Below, one piece after another: positions 43,851-53,074 of a stretch of 64,000 nucleotides of DNA. A program made the position numbers and the translations under genes. Source of the stretch: Dorea sp. AM10-31 (lineage in GTDB: Bacteria; Bacillota; Clostridia; Lachnospirales; Lachnospiraceae); contig NZ_QTUV01000010.1 of assembly GCF_003435815.1 (NCBI RefSeq), positions 1-64,000 of the forward strand, in the 5' to 3' direction. The notes under the pieces are model-generated. The model was not told the origin of the DNA, searched no databases, and saw only the letters and a list, made by a program, of their open reading frames with translations. Position 1 is the first letter of the stretch. Each line of letters begins with the position of its first letter.

Positions 43851-45458
43851 CTATCTGTCCCATTTATCTGCAAGATTCTGGATCTGGGATTCTAATTTTG
43901 CAAGCTCTTTATTGGCGAGTCCCTCATTCTTATAAACGACCTCCAGCAGTCTCTTCGCAGCCGCAACCACACGTTCAAATGCGGTATGTTTCCGGATTTT
44001 CTCCGGTTTCTCAGATGCTTTCTTCGGCATCCGTATACCTTCACTTATAATCTCTCCGGTCAGCAGATTTACGCTTCCGCCGGAATAAGGTGCAAACGCC
44101 GGATAGCCAAATTTTTCCTCAATAAGAGCAGCAAATTCATCTGTTACCTGATCTTCTCCGTGTACGACAAAGACATGCCGGATATCAGAAGTAAACCCAC
44201 TCATCCAGTATAGCAGTCCGTTCATATCTGCATGGCCACTGATACCTTTCAGCACTTCGATTTTCGCATTGACTTCCACATTTTCACCGAACAGTTTTAC
44301 AACCTGTGCTCCCTCGATCAACTTTCTTCCCAATGTTCCCACTGCCTGATAGCCTACAAAGCAGATCGTACATTCTTTTCTCCACAGATTGTGTTTCAGA
44401 TGATGTCTGATACGGCCAGCTTCACACATACCAGATGCTGACAGTATAACTTTTGGTTTTTCATCAAAATTGATCAGTTTTGACTCATCACTTGTAATCG
44501 TTGTGCGTAAGCCCGGAAATACAAGCGGGTTGATTCCCTGCTGTATCAGTTTCATTGCATCTTCATCAAAGCAGGACTGTACATTTTTCTGGAATACGTT
44601 CGTTGCTTCTATCGCAAGAGGGCTGTCTACATATACTTCAAATCCCGGATATTCCGGAAGCAGATTCTTCTCTTTGATCTCACGGATAAAATACAGGATC
44701 TCCTGTGTTCTCCCAACAGCAAAAGACGGAATTACAACATTTCCTCCTTTCGCAAATGTTTCTCGCAGGATTCTTGTAAATTCTCCTACATAATCCGGAA
44801 TATCTTCTCCATGTGTACGATTACCGTACGTCGATTCGATCACAACATAATCTGCTTCTTTTACTGTTTTTGGGTCTTTGATGATCGGCTGGTTCACATT
44901 CCCCACGTCACCGGAAAATACGAGTTTTCTCGTCTCGCCTTCTTCTGTGATCCAGATTTCAATCGCTGCTGATCCAAGCAGATGCCCCACATCTGTAAAA
45001 CGGATATCAATACCGTCACAGAGTGTGATCCGCTGTTCATAATCACACGGATGCAGAAGTTTGATTGCTGCCATTGCATGCTCCATCGTATATAACGGCT
45101 CATATAATGGTTCGCCACTTCGCATTGCCTTCCTGTTTCTCCACTGTGCTTCAAACTCCTGGATATGTGCACTGTCACGAAGCATGATATCGCAGAGGTC
45201 TGCTGTTGCAAATGTAGATATGATCTCTCCTCTGAAACCTTCCTTGCACAACAGTGGAATCTTTCCAGAATGATCAATATGTGCGTGTGTCAGAAGCACA
45301 TAATCGATGTCTCCTGCCTTTACCGGGATTTCCTGATTCTCATACAGATCCGGTCCCTGTTCCATTCCACAGTCTACGAGAATATGTTTTCCGCATGCCT
45401 CAATCAAGTGGCAGCTTCCTGTAACTTCATGGTCTGCACCGATAAATATAAGCTTCAT
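43851..45458 (-). CDS. Beta-CASP family MBL RNA/DNA hydrolase
   Basis: A 535-aa metallo-beta-lactamase protein with the beta-CASP insert, a family of RNA-processing nucleases (CPSF/YsiM-like). Metal motifs are GADHEVTGSCH, LLTHAHIDHSGKIPLL (HxHxDH, about residue 58), VGHLLGSAAIEI and FSGDVG; the beta-CASP part holds SFAVGRTQEIL, ILSASGMCEAGRI and a KGISGHADMNG motif. The last 60 residues are charged and helical. It may be an RNase, but no target is known. It sits between sigE and sigG. Confidence 0.9.
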   Translation of the reverse strand: MKLIFIGADHEVTGSCHLIEACGKHILVDCGMEQGPDLYENQEIPVKAGDIDYVLLTHAHIDHSGKIPLLCKEGFRGEIISTFATADLCDIMLRDSAHIQEFEAQWRNRKAMRSGEPLYEPLYTMEHAMAAIKLLHPCDYEQRITLCDGIDIRFTDVGHLLGSAAIEIWITEEGETRKLVFSGDVGNVNQPIIKDPKTVKEADYVVIESTYGNRTHGEDIPDYVGEFTRILRETFAKGGNVVIPSFAVGRTQEILYFIREIKEKNLLPEYPGFEVYVDSPLAIEATNVFQKNVQSCFDEDAMKLIQQGINPLVFPGLRTTITSDESKLINFDEKPKVILSASGMCEAGRIRHHLKHNLWRKECTICFVGYQAVGTLGRKLIEGAQVVKLFGENVEVNAKIEVLKGISGHADMNGLLYWMSGFTSDIRHVFVVHGEDQVTDEFAALIEEKFGYPAFAPYSGGSVNLLTGEIISEGIRMPKKASEKPEKIRKHTAFERVVAAAKRLLEVVYKNEGLANKELAKLESQIQNLADKWDR

Positions 45459-45562
45459 ATCATCAGCCCCTTTTTTCTTTATTGTACCACTTTTTCATTT
45501 CTTTTTCTATATTTTCTGAATATTAGTCATTTTTCGGCATTTTTCACATGCAATACCGATCA

Positions 45563-46303
45563 TCAAGAATACTTCAGCATTTCTTTTTTCAGTCTCTGCA
45601 TGATCTTCTTTTCCAGCCTCGAAATATAAGACTGGGATATGCCAAGAATATCCGCCACTTCCTTCTGTGTTTTTTCTTCACCTTTCGCATCATTCAATCC
45701 GAATCGCATTCGTATGATCGTCTGCTCCCTTGCGCTCAGCCGGTTGATTGCCCCAAACAACACTTTCTTTTCTGCTTCCTGCTCCATATCCCGGTAAATG
45801 GTATCTTCATCCGTGCCAAGTATATCTGAAAGCAGCAGCTCATTTCCATCCCAATCCACATTTAACGGCTCATCAATCGATACTTCCATCTTTGTTTTAT
45901 TATTTCTGCGCAGATACATTAAAATCTCATTTTCAATGCATCTGGATGCATATGTAGCAAGCTTGATTTTTTTCTCCGGATTGAACGTATTGATCGCTTT
46001 GATCAGTCCGATCGTTCCGATGGAAATCAGATCTTCCACACCAACTCCCGTATTATCAAATTTCTTTGCTATATACACAACCAGACGAAGATTATGTTCG
46101 ATCAGAAGCTTTCTTGCTTCATTCGCATCTCCATTCTTAAGACTTCTGATCGTCGCTTCTTCCTTCTCCGGTGAAAGTGGTGCCGGAAGAATCTCCGATC
46201 CTCCTATATAATGGATTTCCCGATGATCCGGAAATAAAAATGTACGGATACCCGGAATGATTTTTAATTTGAACTGATTCGGTACTGCAACTTTAATTAC
46301 CAT
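45563..46303 (-). CDS. sigE: Sporulation sigma factor SigE (pro-form)
   Basis: Early mother-cell sigma factor, made as inactive pro-sigma-E. The 246-aa protein has an N-terminal pro-region ending near [14 protein letters not shown], where SpoIIGA cleaves, then region 2 ([29 protein letters not shown]) and region 4 ([33 protein letters not shown]). It follows spoIIGA by 11 bp as one operon, so factor and protease are coexpressed. The promoter carries 0A-like boxes. Confidence 0.96.
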   Translation of the reverse strand: MVIKVAVPNQFKLKIIPGIRTFLFPDHREIHYIGGSEILPAPLSPEKEEATIRSLKNGDANEARKLLIEHNLRLVVYIAKKFDNTGVGVEDLISIGTIGLIKAINTFNPEKKIKLATYASRCIENEILMYLRRNNKTKMEVSIDEPLNVDWDGNELLLSDILGTDEDTIYRDMEQEAEKKVLFGAINRLSAREQTIIRMRFGLNDAKGEEKTQKEVADILGISQSYISRLEKKIMQRLKKEMLKYS

Positions 46304-46314
46304 ATGATTTCCTC

Positions 46315-47091
46315 CTAAAATATATCAGGATTCAGAATCATCCGACAATCTTCGCATAGGATCTTTTCCTCACTGACCGCAACTAATCCGTTCTTTATGA
46401 CCATATTTTCCTTCTCTGGAAATATCATTCTTTCTATCCGGAAAGCTTTCATAACACCATTTTCTTTCCCAATACTGTGATATGCGATCTCACGCATCTG
46501 TGGAATTTCTTCTTTCAGCAGACATTCCGCTATTTCCGGATCCAGTATATTTACCGGTTCTCCACTGACCGGATCACGCAGACGGTTTCCCGTATCAATC
46601 AGTGCTTTTCCATCATAGTTCTGCCCCGCATGCTCCAGACGGATTCTGCATGTTCCGAATTTCTTTCTGAACAACTGCTGTAACATCCAGAGAATTCCAC
46701 CTGCCAGGTAGTCCCCCGCAATCACACATCCAAAGAAAAGGCTGCCATAACGGATATATTGCCGAAACAGGGACAGAATACCTGCCATAAGCACTGCGCT
46801 GATTCCGAGAACGATGAACGCTCTCACAAGCTCTCTGCTTCTTCTGATTCCCAGTCCTGCCTGAATCATAACAACATTTACAAAAGTGTAGAAAAAAAGC
46901 AGTTTCAAAATTCCTGGAATACCAGGAATACTCCAGACAATACATGTCAAAAATGCTCCAAGAAATGCTCCCCACAGGATACGCATTTTTCCTACTTTAC
47001 ACGAAAGGATTTTCCCTGTTATCTTAAGGAGCATCCAATCCATAATGGCATTGATCAGGAAAAATACATCTATGTACAGTTCGTACTGCAT
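46315..47091 (-). CDS. spoIIGA: Sigma-E processing peptidase SpoIIGA
   Basis: Membrane aspartic protease that activates pro-sigma-E after a signal from the forespore. The 258-aa product has five hydrophobic segments in the first 145 residues and a C-terminal protease domain with the catalytic [12 protein letters not shown] motif (about residue 165). The ATG at 47091, start [19 protein letters not shown], is typical of SpoIIGA; AAGGTGG is just upstream. An in-frame extension to 47142 has no support. Confidence 0.93.
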   Translation of the reverse strand: MQYELYIDVFFLINAIMDWMLLKITGKILSCKVGKMRILWGAFLGAFLTCIVWSIPGIPGILKLLFFYTFVNVVMIQAGLGIRRSRELVRAFIVLGISAVLMAGILSLFRQYIRYGSLFFGCVIAGDYLAGGILWMLQQLFRKKFGTCRIRLEHAGQNYDGKALIDTGNRLRDPVSGEPVNILDPEIAECLLKEEIPQMREIAYHSIGKENGVMKAFRIERMIFPEKENMVIKNGLVAVSEEKILCEDCRMILNPDIF

Positions 47092-47147
47092 TTTCCACCT
47101 TCTTTTTCCTTTGGAAACTAAATCGATTTGGTCCATGTGCAATTATT

Positions 47148-47213
47148 ATTATAAAGATATGCCCTTTAGAATTTTGTCAGAATCTGGCGTGATTTTGTCA
47201 GTTTCTTTCGACG
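47148..47213 (-). promoter_or_regulatory. spoIIG-type Spo0A-dependent promoter
   Basis: -10 TATAAT (47148-47153) is separated by 21 nt from a -35-like CTGACA (47175-47180), the unusual long spacing known from Bacillus spoIIG. CTGACAAAAT occurs twice, 21 bp apart (47171-47180 and 47192-47201), and a 6/7 match to the 0A box TTCGACA lies at 47207-47213. This strongly suggests activation by phosphorylated Spo0A. Confidence 0.75.
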
Positions 47214-47235
47214 GAAACTGACAGCAATAAAACAA

Positions 47236-47285
47236 ACAAAGAAGCCTGCATCTTCATCTGTCGATAAAAATGTAGGCTTCTTTGT
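47236..47285 (-). terminator. Terminator of ftsZ
   Basis: CAAAGAAGCCTACA and TGCAGGCTTCTTTG form a strong 14-bp stem followed by TTTGTTTTATT, 33 bp after the ftsZ stop. Confidence 0.9.
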
Positions 47286-47317
47286 TGCTTATGTCTTTAT
47301 TTTGTTTACAAAAACAC

Positions 47318-48580
47318 TTATTTCTTAAAGAAATCCGGAATCTTGATGGACTGTTCCTTCACCTTGCTCGTAGGTGTTCTCGGTGTCTCAAGAGTCGGTG
47401 CTGTTCCTCCCATCGCTCTTCTAACCTGCTGTCCGGAAGCGGATGCACTGCTCTTTGCAGATGCCATGCCAGCATCCAGTTTCTGGGATGACTGAGCGTG
47501 CTGCTGAATATGAGACTGTGTTCTCATCGGCTGCGCAACTCTCTCTCTTTCATATTCTCTGTGATGTACGGTTCCTGCCGGCGCAGTTCTGTTCTCCAGT
47601 CTTGATTTTAACTTAGAAGCGCTTCCTTCTACATTGTGAAGACCGGTAGCGATAACTGTAATCGTTGCTTCATCAGCTCTGGAATCATCATACATAGCAC
47701 CGAAGATAATATTTGCTTCTTCTCCTGCAAGATCCTGCACAAATTCTGCCGCATCAGAAGCATCCATCAGCGTAATATCACCAGATACATTAATGATAAC
47801 ATGAGATGCACCCGCGATCGTTGTCTCAAGAAGTGGACTGGCAACTGCCTGTTTCACAGCTTCCAGTGCTTTGTCATCACCACGACCCTGACCGATACCG
47901 ATATGTGCGATACCCTTGTCTGTCATAACAGTCTGAACATCTGCGAAGTCCAGGTTGATCAGTGAAGGAACATTGATCAGGTCGGTAATACCCTGAATAC
48001 CCTGCTGCAATACTTCGTCAGCTTTCTTCAGAGCTTCCGGCATAGTTGTGCGTCTGTCAACGATCTCTAATAACTTGTCATTCGGGATAACAATCAGAGT
48101 ATCTACGCTCTCTTTTAACTTTTCAATTCCGCCAAGGGCATTACTCATACGTGTCTTGGACTCAAAACGGAATGGCTTTGTTACAACTCCGACAGTTAAT
48201 GCACCCTGCTCTTTTGCAATTCTTGCCACAACAGGAGTTGCTCCTGTTCCGGTTCCGCCGCCCATACCGCAAGTAACGAATACCATGTCTGCACCTTTCA
48301 GTGCTGCGGAAATCTCTTCTGCACTCTCTTCGGCAGCTTTCTCACCTACTTCAGGTCTTGCTCCGGCGCCAAGTCCTTTTGTAATCTTGTCACCAATCTG
48401 CATAAGTGTCGGTGCCTTACATAACTGTAAAGCCTGTTTATCTGTATTAATAGCTATAAATTCCACACCGGCAATCTGTTCATCGATCATACGGTTCACG
48501 GCGTTATTTCCTCCGCCACCTACTCCAACAACAATTATCTTTGCCGCTGCTTCTGATTCATTTGTCTTAATTTCTAGCAA
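47318..48580 (-). CDS. ftsZ: Cell division protein FtsZ
   Basis: Tubulin-like GTPase that forms the Z ring. The 420-aa product has [15 protein letters not shown], the GTP signature [12 protein letters not shown] (about residue 105), the T7 loop region [11 protein letters not shown], a variable linker from about residue 320, and a conserved C-terminal peptide [10 protein letters not shown]. The start appears to be TTG at 48578-48580, 8 bases after GGAGGAG; no ATG fits, and frame extension to 48682 runs into the leader. It is set apart from divIB by a 211-bp region with its own promoter. Confidence 0.95.
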   Translation of the reverse strand: MLEIKTNESEAAAKIIVVGVGGGGNNAVNRMIDEQIAGVEFIAINTDKQALQLCKAPTLMQIGDKITKGLGAGARPEVGEKAAEESAEEISAALKGADMVFVTCGMGGGTGTGATPVVARIAKEQGALTVGVVTKPFRFESKTRMSNALGGIEKLKESVDTLIVIPNDKLLEIVDRRTTMPEALKKADEVLQQGIQGITDLINVPSLINLDFADVQTVMTDKGIAHIGIGQGRGDDKALEAVKQAVASPLLETTIAGASHVIINVSGDITLMDASDAAEFVQDLAGEEANIIFGAMYDDSRADEATITVIATGLHNVEGSASKLKSRLENRTAPAGTVHHREYERERVAQPMRTQSHIQQHAQSSQKLDAGMASAKSSASASGQQVRRAMGGTAPTLETPRTPTSKVKEQSIKIPDFFKK

Positions 48581-48626
48581 GGGTTTCTCCTCCTTTGTTA
48601 TCCTTATTATATATATTATACATCCC

Positions 48627-48766
48627 ATACTCTTCGAGTATCCCGCCGTGCCATCTTCCCCGATCCTGCGGCACTGCGGCACGATGCGTTATACATAAAG
48701 CAACACATACAAAAGTACAGCTTGCCATATATATTATATAATATAGGCTTTTGTATAAAATATCAA
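48627..48766 (-). promoter_or_regulatory. ftsZ promoter and structured leader
   Basis: -35 TTGATA (48761-48766), 17-nt spacer, -10 TATTAT (48738-48743). The leader of about 150 nt contains a direct repeat TGCCGCAG-TGCCGCAG, arms GTGCC/GGCAC that can pair, and a perfect ATACTC-GAA-GAGTAT hairpin (48627-48641). Their role is unknown. Confidence 0.65.
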
Positions 48767-48791
48767 TAGAATTGCGGAATTTTTCTTATTT

Positions 48792-49553
48792 TTATTTTGA
48801 TTTTTTTGCTTTTTCAAATGTGATCGTTTCCTGCCCGTCAGCGTAATTTTCCAAATGCAGAGTTCCTTCCTGCCCGCCCAGTTTTTCGATAATTGGCGGG
48901 ATCTGTGCAATCTTCTCTGCGGAAATGCTCTCTCCAAGATTTACTTTTACATTTGCGATCCGCAAATAGATCCTGTCATTCCTGCAGGTAATCTTGTCCA
49001 CTGACAGATTATAATTCTGTAATTCCCGGCACGCATCCAGTACTTCCGAAAAAAGTTTTGCATCTGCACATTCCAATACCTTGTACTCACCACTGGAAGT
49101 CAACGTGATGCCTTCTACAAGAGGCACCATTTTTTTTACGGCACTTTTATCTACAACAAGTCCTTCTGAATCAAAATAAACATACTGTTCTCCCTCTTTC
49201 ATACCGGCAACAATTGTCTTTTCCTTTACACGGATCTGCACGGTCCATGGATTTTTCATAGATACCTGCATACTTTCAAAACACGGGAGCACGTTTCCTT
49301 TTCCCATCCCATACTGTAATACCAGATACAGGGAATTTGTAGAAAGCCTGCCACTTTTTATGCTCTCTGCCACTTCCCTGTCCGAACAGTATTCATTTCC
49401 TTTTACTTCAATCCTCTGTATATGAAACAAAAGCAGGACCGTCATTATAATAATCGCAAGTCCGCTTATCAGAACAACCAGTGCATAGATTCTCTGCGCC
49501 TGTTTCTTTTTCTTTGCGTTCTTTCTGCGCCTTGCATTTCTTTCTCTTTCCAT
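48792..49553 (-). CDS. divIB: Cell division protein FtsQ/DivIB
   Basis: Bitopic division protein that links FtsL/FtsB-like partners and cell-wall enzymes at the septum. The 253-aa product has a highly basic cytoplasmic tail (residues 1-20), one membrane segment (about 22-44), a POTRA domain starting IQRIEVKGNEYCSDREV, and a beta domain with NPWTVQIRVKEKTIVAGM. It follows ftsW by 33 bp in the dcw cluster. No murG lies between them, unlike the Bacillus order. Confidence 0.92.
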   Translation of the reverse strand: MERERNARRRKNAKKKKQAQRIYALVVLISGLAIIIMTVLLLFHIQRIEVKGNEYCSDREVAESIKSGRLSTNSLYLVLQYGMGKGNVLPCFESMQVSMKNPWTVQIRVKEKTIVAGMKEGEQYVYFDSEGLVVDKSAVKKMVPLVEGITLTSSGEYKVLECADAKLFSEVLDACRELQNYNLSVDKITCRNDRIYLRIANVKVNLGESISAEKIAQIPPIIEKLGGQEGTLHLENYADGQETITFEKAKKSK

Positions 49554-49586
49554 CTGTCTGCCTCCTAAAAGCTCTTTTCGCTTTTT

Positions 49587-50687
49587 TTATCTTACCATTG
49601 TTGACACATTCAGCACAAGTCCCATTTCTGCAAGAAGAAACACGATCGACGTTCCCCCATAGCTGACAAACGGCAATGTAATCCCTGTATTTGGAATCGC
49701 ATTGGTGACAACAGCAATATTCAGTATGACCTGAATCATCAGATGTGCCATCGCACCCGACACAATCAGCGCGCCAAACAGATCCTTCGCATGCACCGCA
49801 ATCACAAAAAAGCGCCACAATAACAGTAAAAATAAAAAAATCAAAAAGCCGGCGCCTGCCAGCCCAAATTCCTCACAAATGATAGAAAAAATCATGTCAT
49901 TCTGCGCCTCCGGAACAAACCCAAGTTTCTGGATTCCTCTGCCAAGCCCTCTGCCGAACAGTCCTCCGGAACCGATTGCATACAGTCCCTGCACTGTCTG
50001 ATATCCTTTGGCAAACTGCTCTGGATTACGCCAGATCAGAAGGCGCTCCAGGCGATAGCTCTCAAGCATGAGAAATACCGTCATAAATCCTGTCCCGATC
50101 ACTCCCATCCAGATGAACTGTACATATTTCGGACTTGCCACAAATACAAGGATCACTCCGATTCCAAGAATGATGATCGCTGTACTCAGATTACTTGCTC
50201 CGACCAGCCCTACAATTGGCAGGATACAGAACAGTACCTTGAATAATATCGTAATCTTCTCTATTTTCTTAGCATTTTTATTTACCATCCATGCAAGAAA
50301 TAAAATCAGTGCGACCTTGGCATATTCAGAAGGCTGAAACGAAAAAGGGCCCAAAGACAACCATCTTTTGGACCCATTGTATTCTTCTCCTGCTAAAAGG
50401 ACTAAAACGGAAAGAGCCACCGCTCCCACATAGCCAGCTACAGCAGCATATTTCCAGATATGATAATCAATACCTGCTACCAGATACATCACCGCCAGTC
50501 CCAGTGCTGTTGCAAATAATTGCTTTTTCAGATAGTACATGGCATCGTGAAACTTCACTTCGCCATTATAGACACTTGTACTGTACAGGATCACAAGTCC
50601 CGCCAGAATTAAAAGCATCAGCACAACCAGCAGTGTCAGATCATATTTTTTCACTCTTACCTTGAACGTGGTCAAACTATTTTGCAC
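49587..50687 (-). CDS. ftsW: SEDS glycosyltransferase FtsW
   Basis: Septal peptidoglycan polymerase of the SEDS family. The 366-aa membrane protein has about ten membrane segments with SKRWLSLGPFSFQPSEYAK, the PEAQNDMIFSIICEEFG motif with the catalytic acidic residue region, and NTGITLPFVSYGGTS near the end. Its place between murD and divIB argues for FtsW rather than RodA or SpoVE. It follows murD by 3 bp. Confidence 0.93.
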   Translation of the reverse strand: MQNSLTTFKVRVKKYDLTLLVVLMLLILAGLVILYSTSVYNGEVKFHDAMYYLKKQLFATALGLAVMYLVAGIDYHIWKYAAVAGYVGAVALSVLVLLAGEEYNGSKRWLSLGPFSFQPSEYAKVALILFLAWMVNKNAKKIEKITILFKVLFCILPIVGLVGASNLSTAIIILGIGVILVFVASPKYVQFIWMGVIGTGFMTVFLMLESYRLERLLIWRNPEQFAKGYQTVQGLYAIGSGGLFGRGLGRGIQKLGFVPEAQNDMIFSIICEEFGLAGAGFLIFLFLLLLWRFFVIAVHAKDLFGALIVSGAMAHLMIQVILNIAVVTNAIPNTGITLPFVSYGGTSIVFLLAEMGLVLNVSTMVR

Positions 50688-50690
50688 TCC

Positions 50691-52043
50691 TTATAAGGAA
50701 TTTACAATTCTTTTAAATTCATCTCCACGTACTTCATAATTCGGGAACATTCCCCAACTTGCACATGCCGGTGACAGAAGCACTGCCTCTCCACTCTCGG
50801 CTGTCTTTGCTGCAAGAAGGACTGCCTCTTCAAAAGTATCTGCAAACACATAATCATGGAAACCACATTTTTCTGCATCTGCAGCAATCTTTTCCTTCGT
50901 TGCGCCAATCAGGATCAGTTTCTTAACCTTTCCATCAAATGCATTGATCCACTCTGTAAACTCGGAGCCTTTGTCATATCCTCCGCCAAGCAGCACCGTT
51001 CTGCGGTTCATTGCCTGGATTCCTTTGATCGCAGCATCTGGATTGGTTCCTTTGGAATCATTATAATAAACAACACCGTTCTTTTCTGTTACATATTCGA
51101 TACGATGTTCTACACCTTTAAATGCACGGATCACTTTGCGGATAATATCCATCGGCACACCATATACTGCTGCCATCGCAACAGCCGCCATATAATTCTC
51201 ATAATTGTGCATACCGAGAAGCTGTAATTCATCTACATTGCATACAAGCACTTCTTCCGGGTTCTTATAAATCATATTCCCGTTATCCAGATATATTCCT
51301 TTTTCCAACTTCTGTCTGCTGCTGAAATAAATCACCTGTGCATCTATATGTTCTCCGAACTCTCTCGTTCTCTCGTCCTCGTAGTTCAGGATACAGTAAT
51401 CTTCTGCTGTCTGGTTCTTTGCAATATTCTTCTTTGCATTCACATATGCTTCCATCGTGTGATGACGATTCAGATGATCCGGTGTAAAGTTAAGGATCGC
51501 GCTGACCTTCGGACGGAATGTTACGATGCTCTCAAGCTGGAAACTGCTCATCTCTGCAACTGCAACTGCATCTTCTTCCATCTGTCTTGCTGCCACAGTA
51601 TACGGATTACCGATATTACCTACAACATATGTATGCTCTTTGTATGCTTTCATGATCTCACCGAGAAGCGTTGTTGTTGTCGTCTTACCGTTCGTACCGG
51701 TAATTGCTAGCACATCACCTTTTCCAAATGCATACGCAAGCTCTACTTCACCGATCACAGCAACCTTCTTATCACGCATTGCATTTACAACCGGAAGGTC
51801 TGTTGGTACTCCTGGGCTCAACACTGCAATATCTAATGTATCAATCAGTTTCTCCGGAAATTCACCAAGGATAATCTCTGCTTTTACTCCATCCCCAAGC
51901 TGTTCTTTCATAGCAACTTTATCCAACTTGTCATTTCCATCGTAAAGAATAACCTCTGCTCCATGATCTTCCAATAATTTTACAGCTCCGATTCCGCTGA
52001 TACCGGAACCGAATACCAGTACTTTCTTTCCTGTTACTTCCAT
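50691..52043 (-). CDS. murD: UDP-MurNAc-L-Ala:D-Glu ligase MurD
   Basis: Cytoplasmic ATP-dependent ligase adding D-glutamate to the peptidoglycan precursor. The 450-aa protein has a Rossmann-like N-terminal domain (KVLVFGSGISGIGAVKLL), the ATP-binding P loop ITGTNGKTTTTTLLGE (about residue 117), AILNFTPDHLNRH, and the C-terminal ligase domain with YNDSKGTNPDA and LLSPACASWGMFPNYEVRG. It lies 9 bp after mraY. Full length. Confidence 0.97.
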   Translation of the reverse strand: MEVTGKKVLVFGSGISGIGAVKLLEDHGAEVILYDGNDKLDKVAMKEQLGDGVKAEIILGEFPEKLIDTLDIAVLSPGVPTDLPVVNAMRDKKVAVIGEVELAYAFGKGDVLAITGTNGKTTTTTLLGEIMKAYKEHTYVVGNIGNPYTVAARQMEEDAVAVAEMSSFQLESIVTFRPKVSAILNFTPDHLNRHHTMEAYVNAKKNIAKNQTAEDYCILNYEDERTREFGEHIDAQVIYFSSRQKLEKGIYLDNGNMIYKNPEEVLVCNVDELQLLGMHNYENYMAAVAMAAVYGVPMDIIRKVIRAFKGVEHRIEYVTEKNGVVYYNDSKGTNPDAAIKGIQAMNRRTVLLGGGYDKGSEFTEWINAFDGKVKKLILIGATKEKIAADAEKCGFHDYVFADTFEEAVLLAAKTAESGEAVLLSPACASWGMFPNYEVRGDEFKRIVNSL

Positions 52044-52052
52044 TTTCTCCTC

Positions 52053-53009
52053 CTACATTGCCATAAGCGCTACGAGACACAACAGAGCCGTAATAATTGA
52101 AAATACTGCGACCACACGCGTTTCTGACCATCCACACAGCTCAAAATGATGATGGATCGGCGCCATTTTAAAAATACGTTTTCCTCCGGTTTTCTTAAAA
52201 TATGTGACTTGGATCATAACCGATAATACTTCTACCAGATAGATCAGTCCTACGATCAGGATAAAGATCGGCATCTGAAGCATATAAGCTGTTGAAGCCA
52301 CAAAACCGCCAAGGGCAAGAGATCCTGTATCTCCCATAAATACACTTGCCGGATATACATTAAATAATAAAAATCCAAGCAGCGCACCAACAACTGCACA
52401 TGTTACAGGTTCGATTCCACTTTTCGTTCCGATCGCAACAACCGTAAAAAATGTTGCAACAAGAACGGTTACGCTGGATGCCAGTCCATCCAGACCGTCA
52501 GTGAAATTGACACCGTTTACTGTGCCGATCACAGCGAAAAACATCAGGACAATTGCCAGCCATCCGATATCCAGATATTTTCCTCCGGAGAACGGAATGA
52601 GCATTTTCAGAGATACATCCGTGAATTTTACCACATAAAATGCGAAGATTGCAGTAACTACGATCTGTAATGCCATCTTCTGTTTTGGATATAGACCATC
52701 GGAACGCTTCATCACAACTTTCAAATAATCATCCAGAAAACCGATCAGACCAAAGCCAACTGTCACAAACAGGATTGGGATGATCTTCGGATAATCTTTG
52801 ATATAAAAGATTGAAGTAAGTACCACACTCAAAAGGATGATCACTCCGCCCATGGACGGGGTTCCTGCCTTCTTCAGATGGGACTTCACACCATCTTCCC
52901 TCTCTGTCTGATTCATCTTCAATTTTCGCAGTACCGGAATAATGATCGGTCCCAGAATCGCACTGAATGCAAAGGCAATCAATACCGGCATAAATACTGT
53001 ATAATTCAT
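52053..53009 (-). CDS. mraY: Phospho-MurNAc-pentapeptide transferase MraY
   Basis: Makes lipid I on the inner face of the membrane. The 318-aa protein has ten membrane segments with GTPSMGGVIIL, LIGFLDDYLKV (catalytic Asp pair), NGVNFTDGLDGLASS, FMGDTGSLALGG and the APIHHHFELCGWSE loop, all conserved. It is slightly shorter than the Gram-negative enzyme, as usual for Firmicutes. It lies between the second PBP gene and murD; murE and murF are not present here. Confidence 0.97.
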   Translation of the reverse strand: MNYTVFMPVLIAFAFSAILGPIIIPVLRKLKMNQTEREDGVKSHLKKAGTPSMGGVIILLSVVLTSIFYIKDYPKIIPILFVTVGFGLIGFLDDYLKVVMKRSDGLYPKQKMALQIVVTAIFAFYVVKFTDVSLKMLIPFSGGKYLDIGWLAIVLMFFAVIGTVNGVNFTDGLDGLASSVTVLVATFFTVVAIGTKSGIEPVTCAVVGALLGFLLFNVYPASVFMGDTGSLALGGFVASTAYMLQMPIFILIVGLIYLVEVLSVMIQVTYFKKTGGKRIFKMAPIHHHFELCGWSETRVVAVFSIITALLCLVALMAM

Positions 53010-53074
53010 AATCCACCTCTTTTATCTTTTTGTCAGACTGTTAAGTCCTCGACGAACCTAGTATACTTCATTTC

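Noticed and set aside
48581..48682. Upstream ATG start for ftsZ
   Set aside because: The added residues have no FtsZ similarity and translate the leader with its hairpins; the TTG at 48580 has GGAGGAG at proper spacing.
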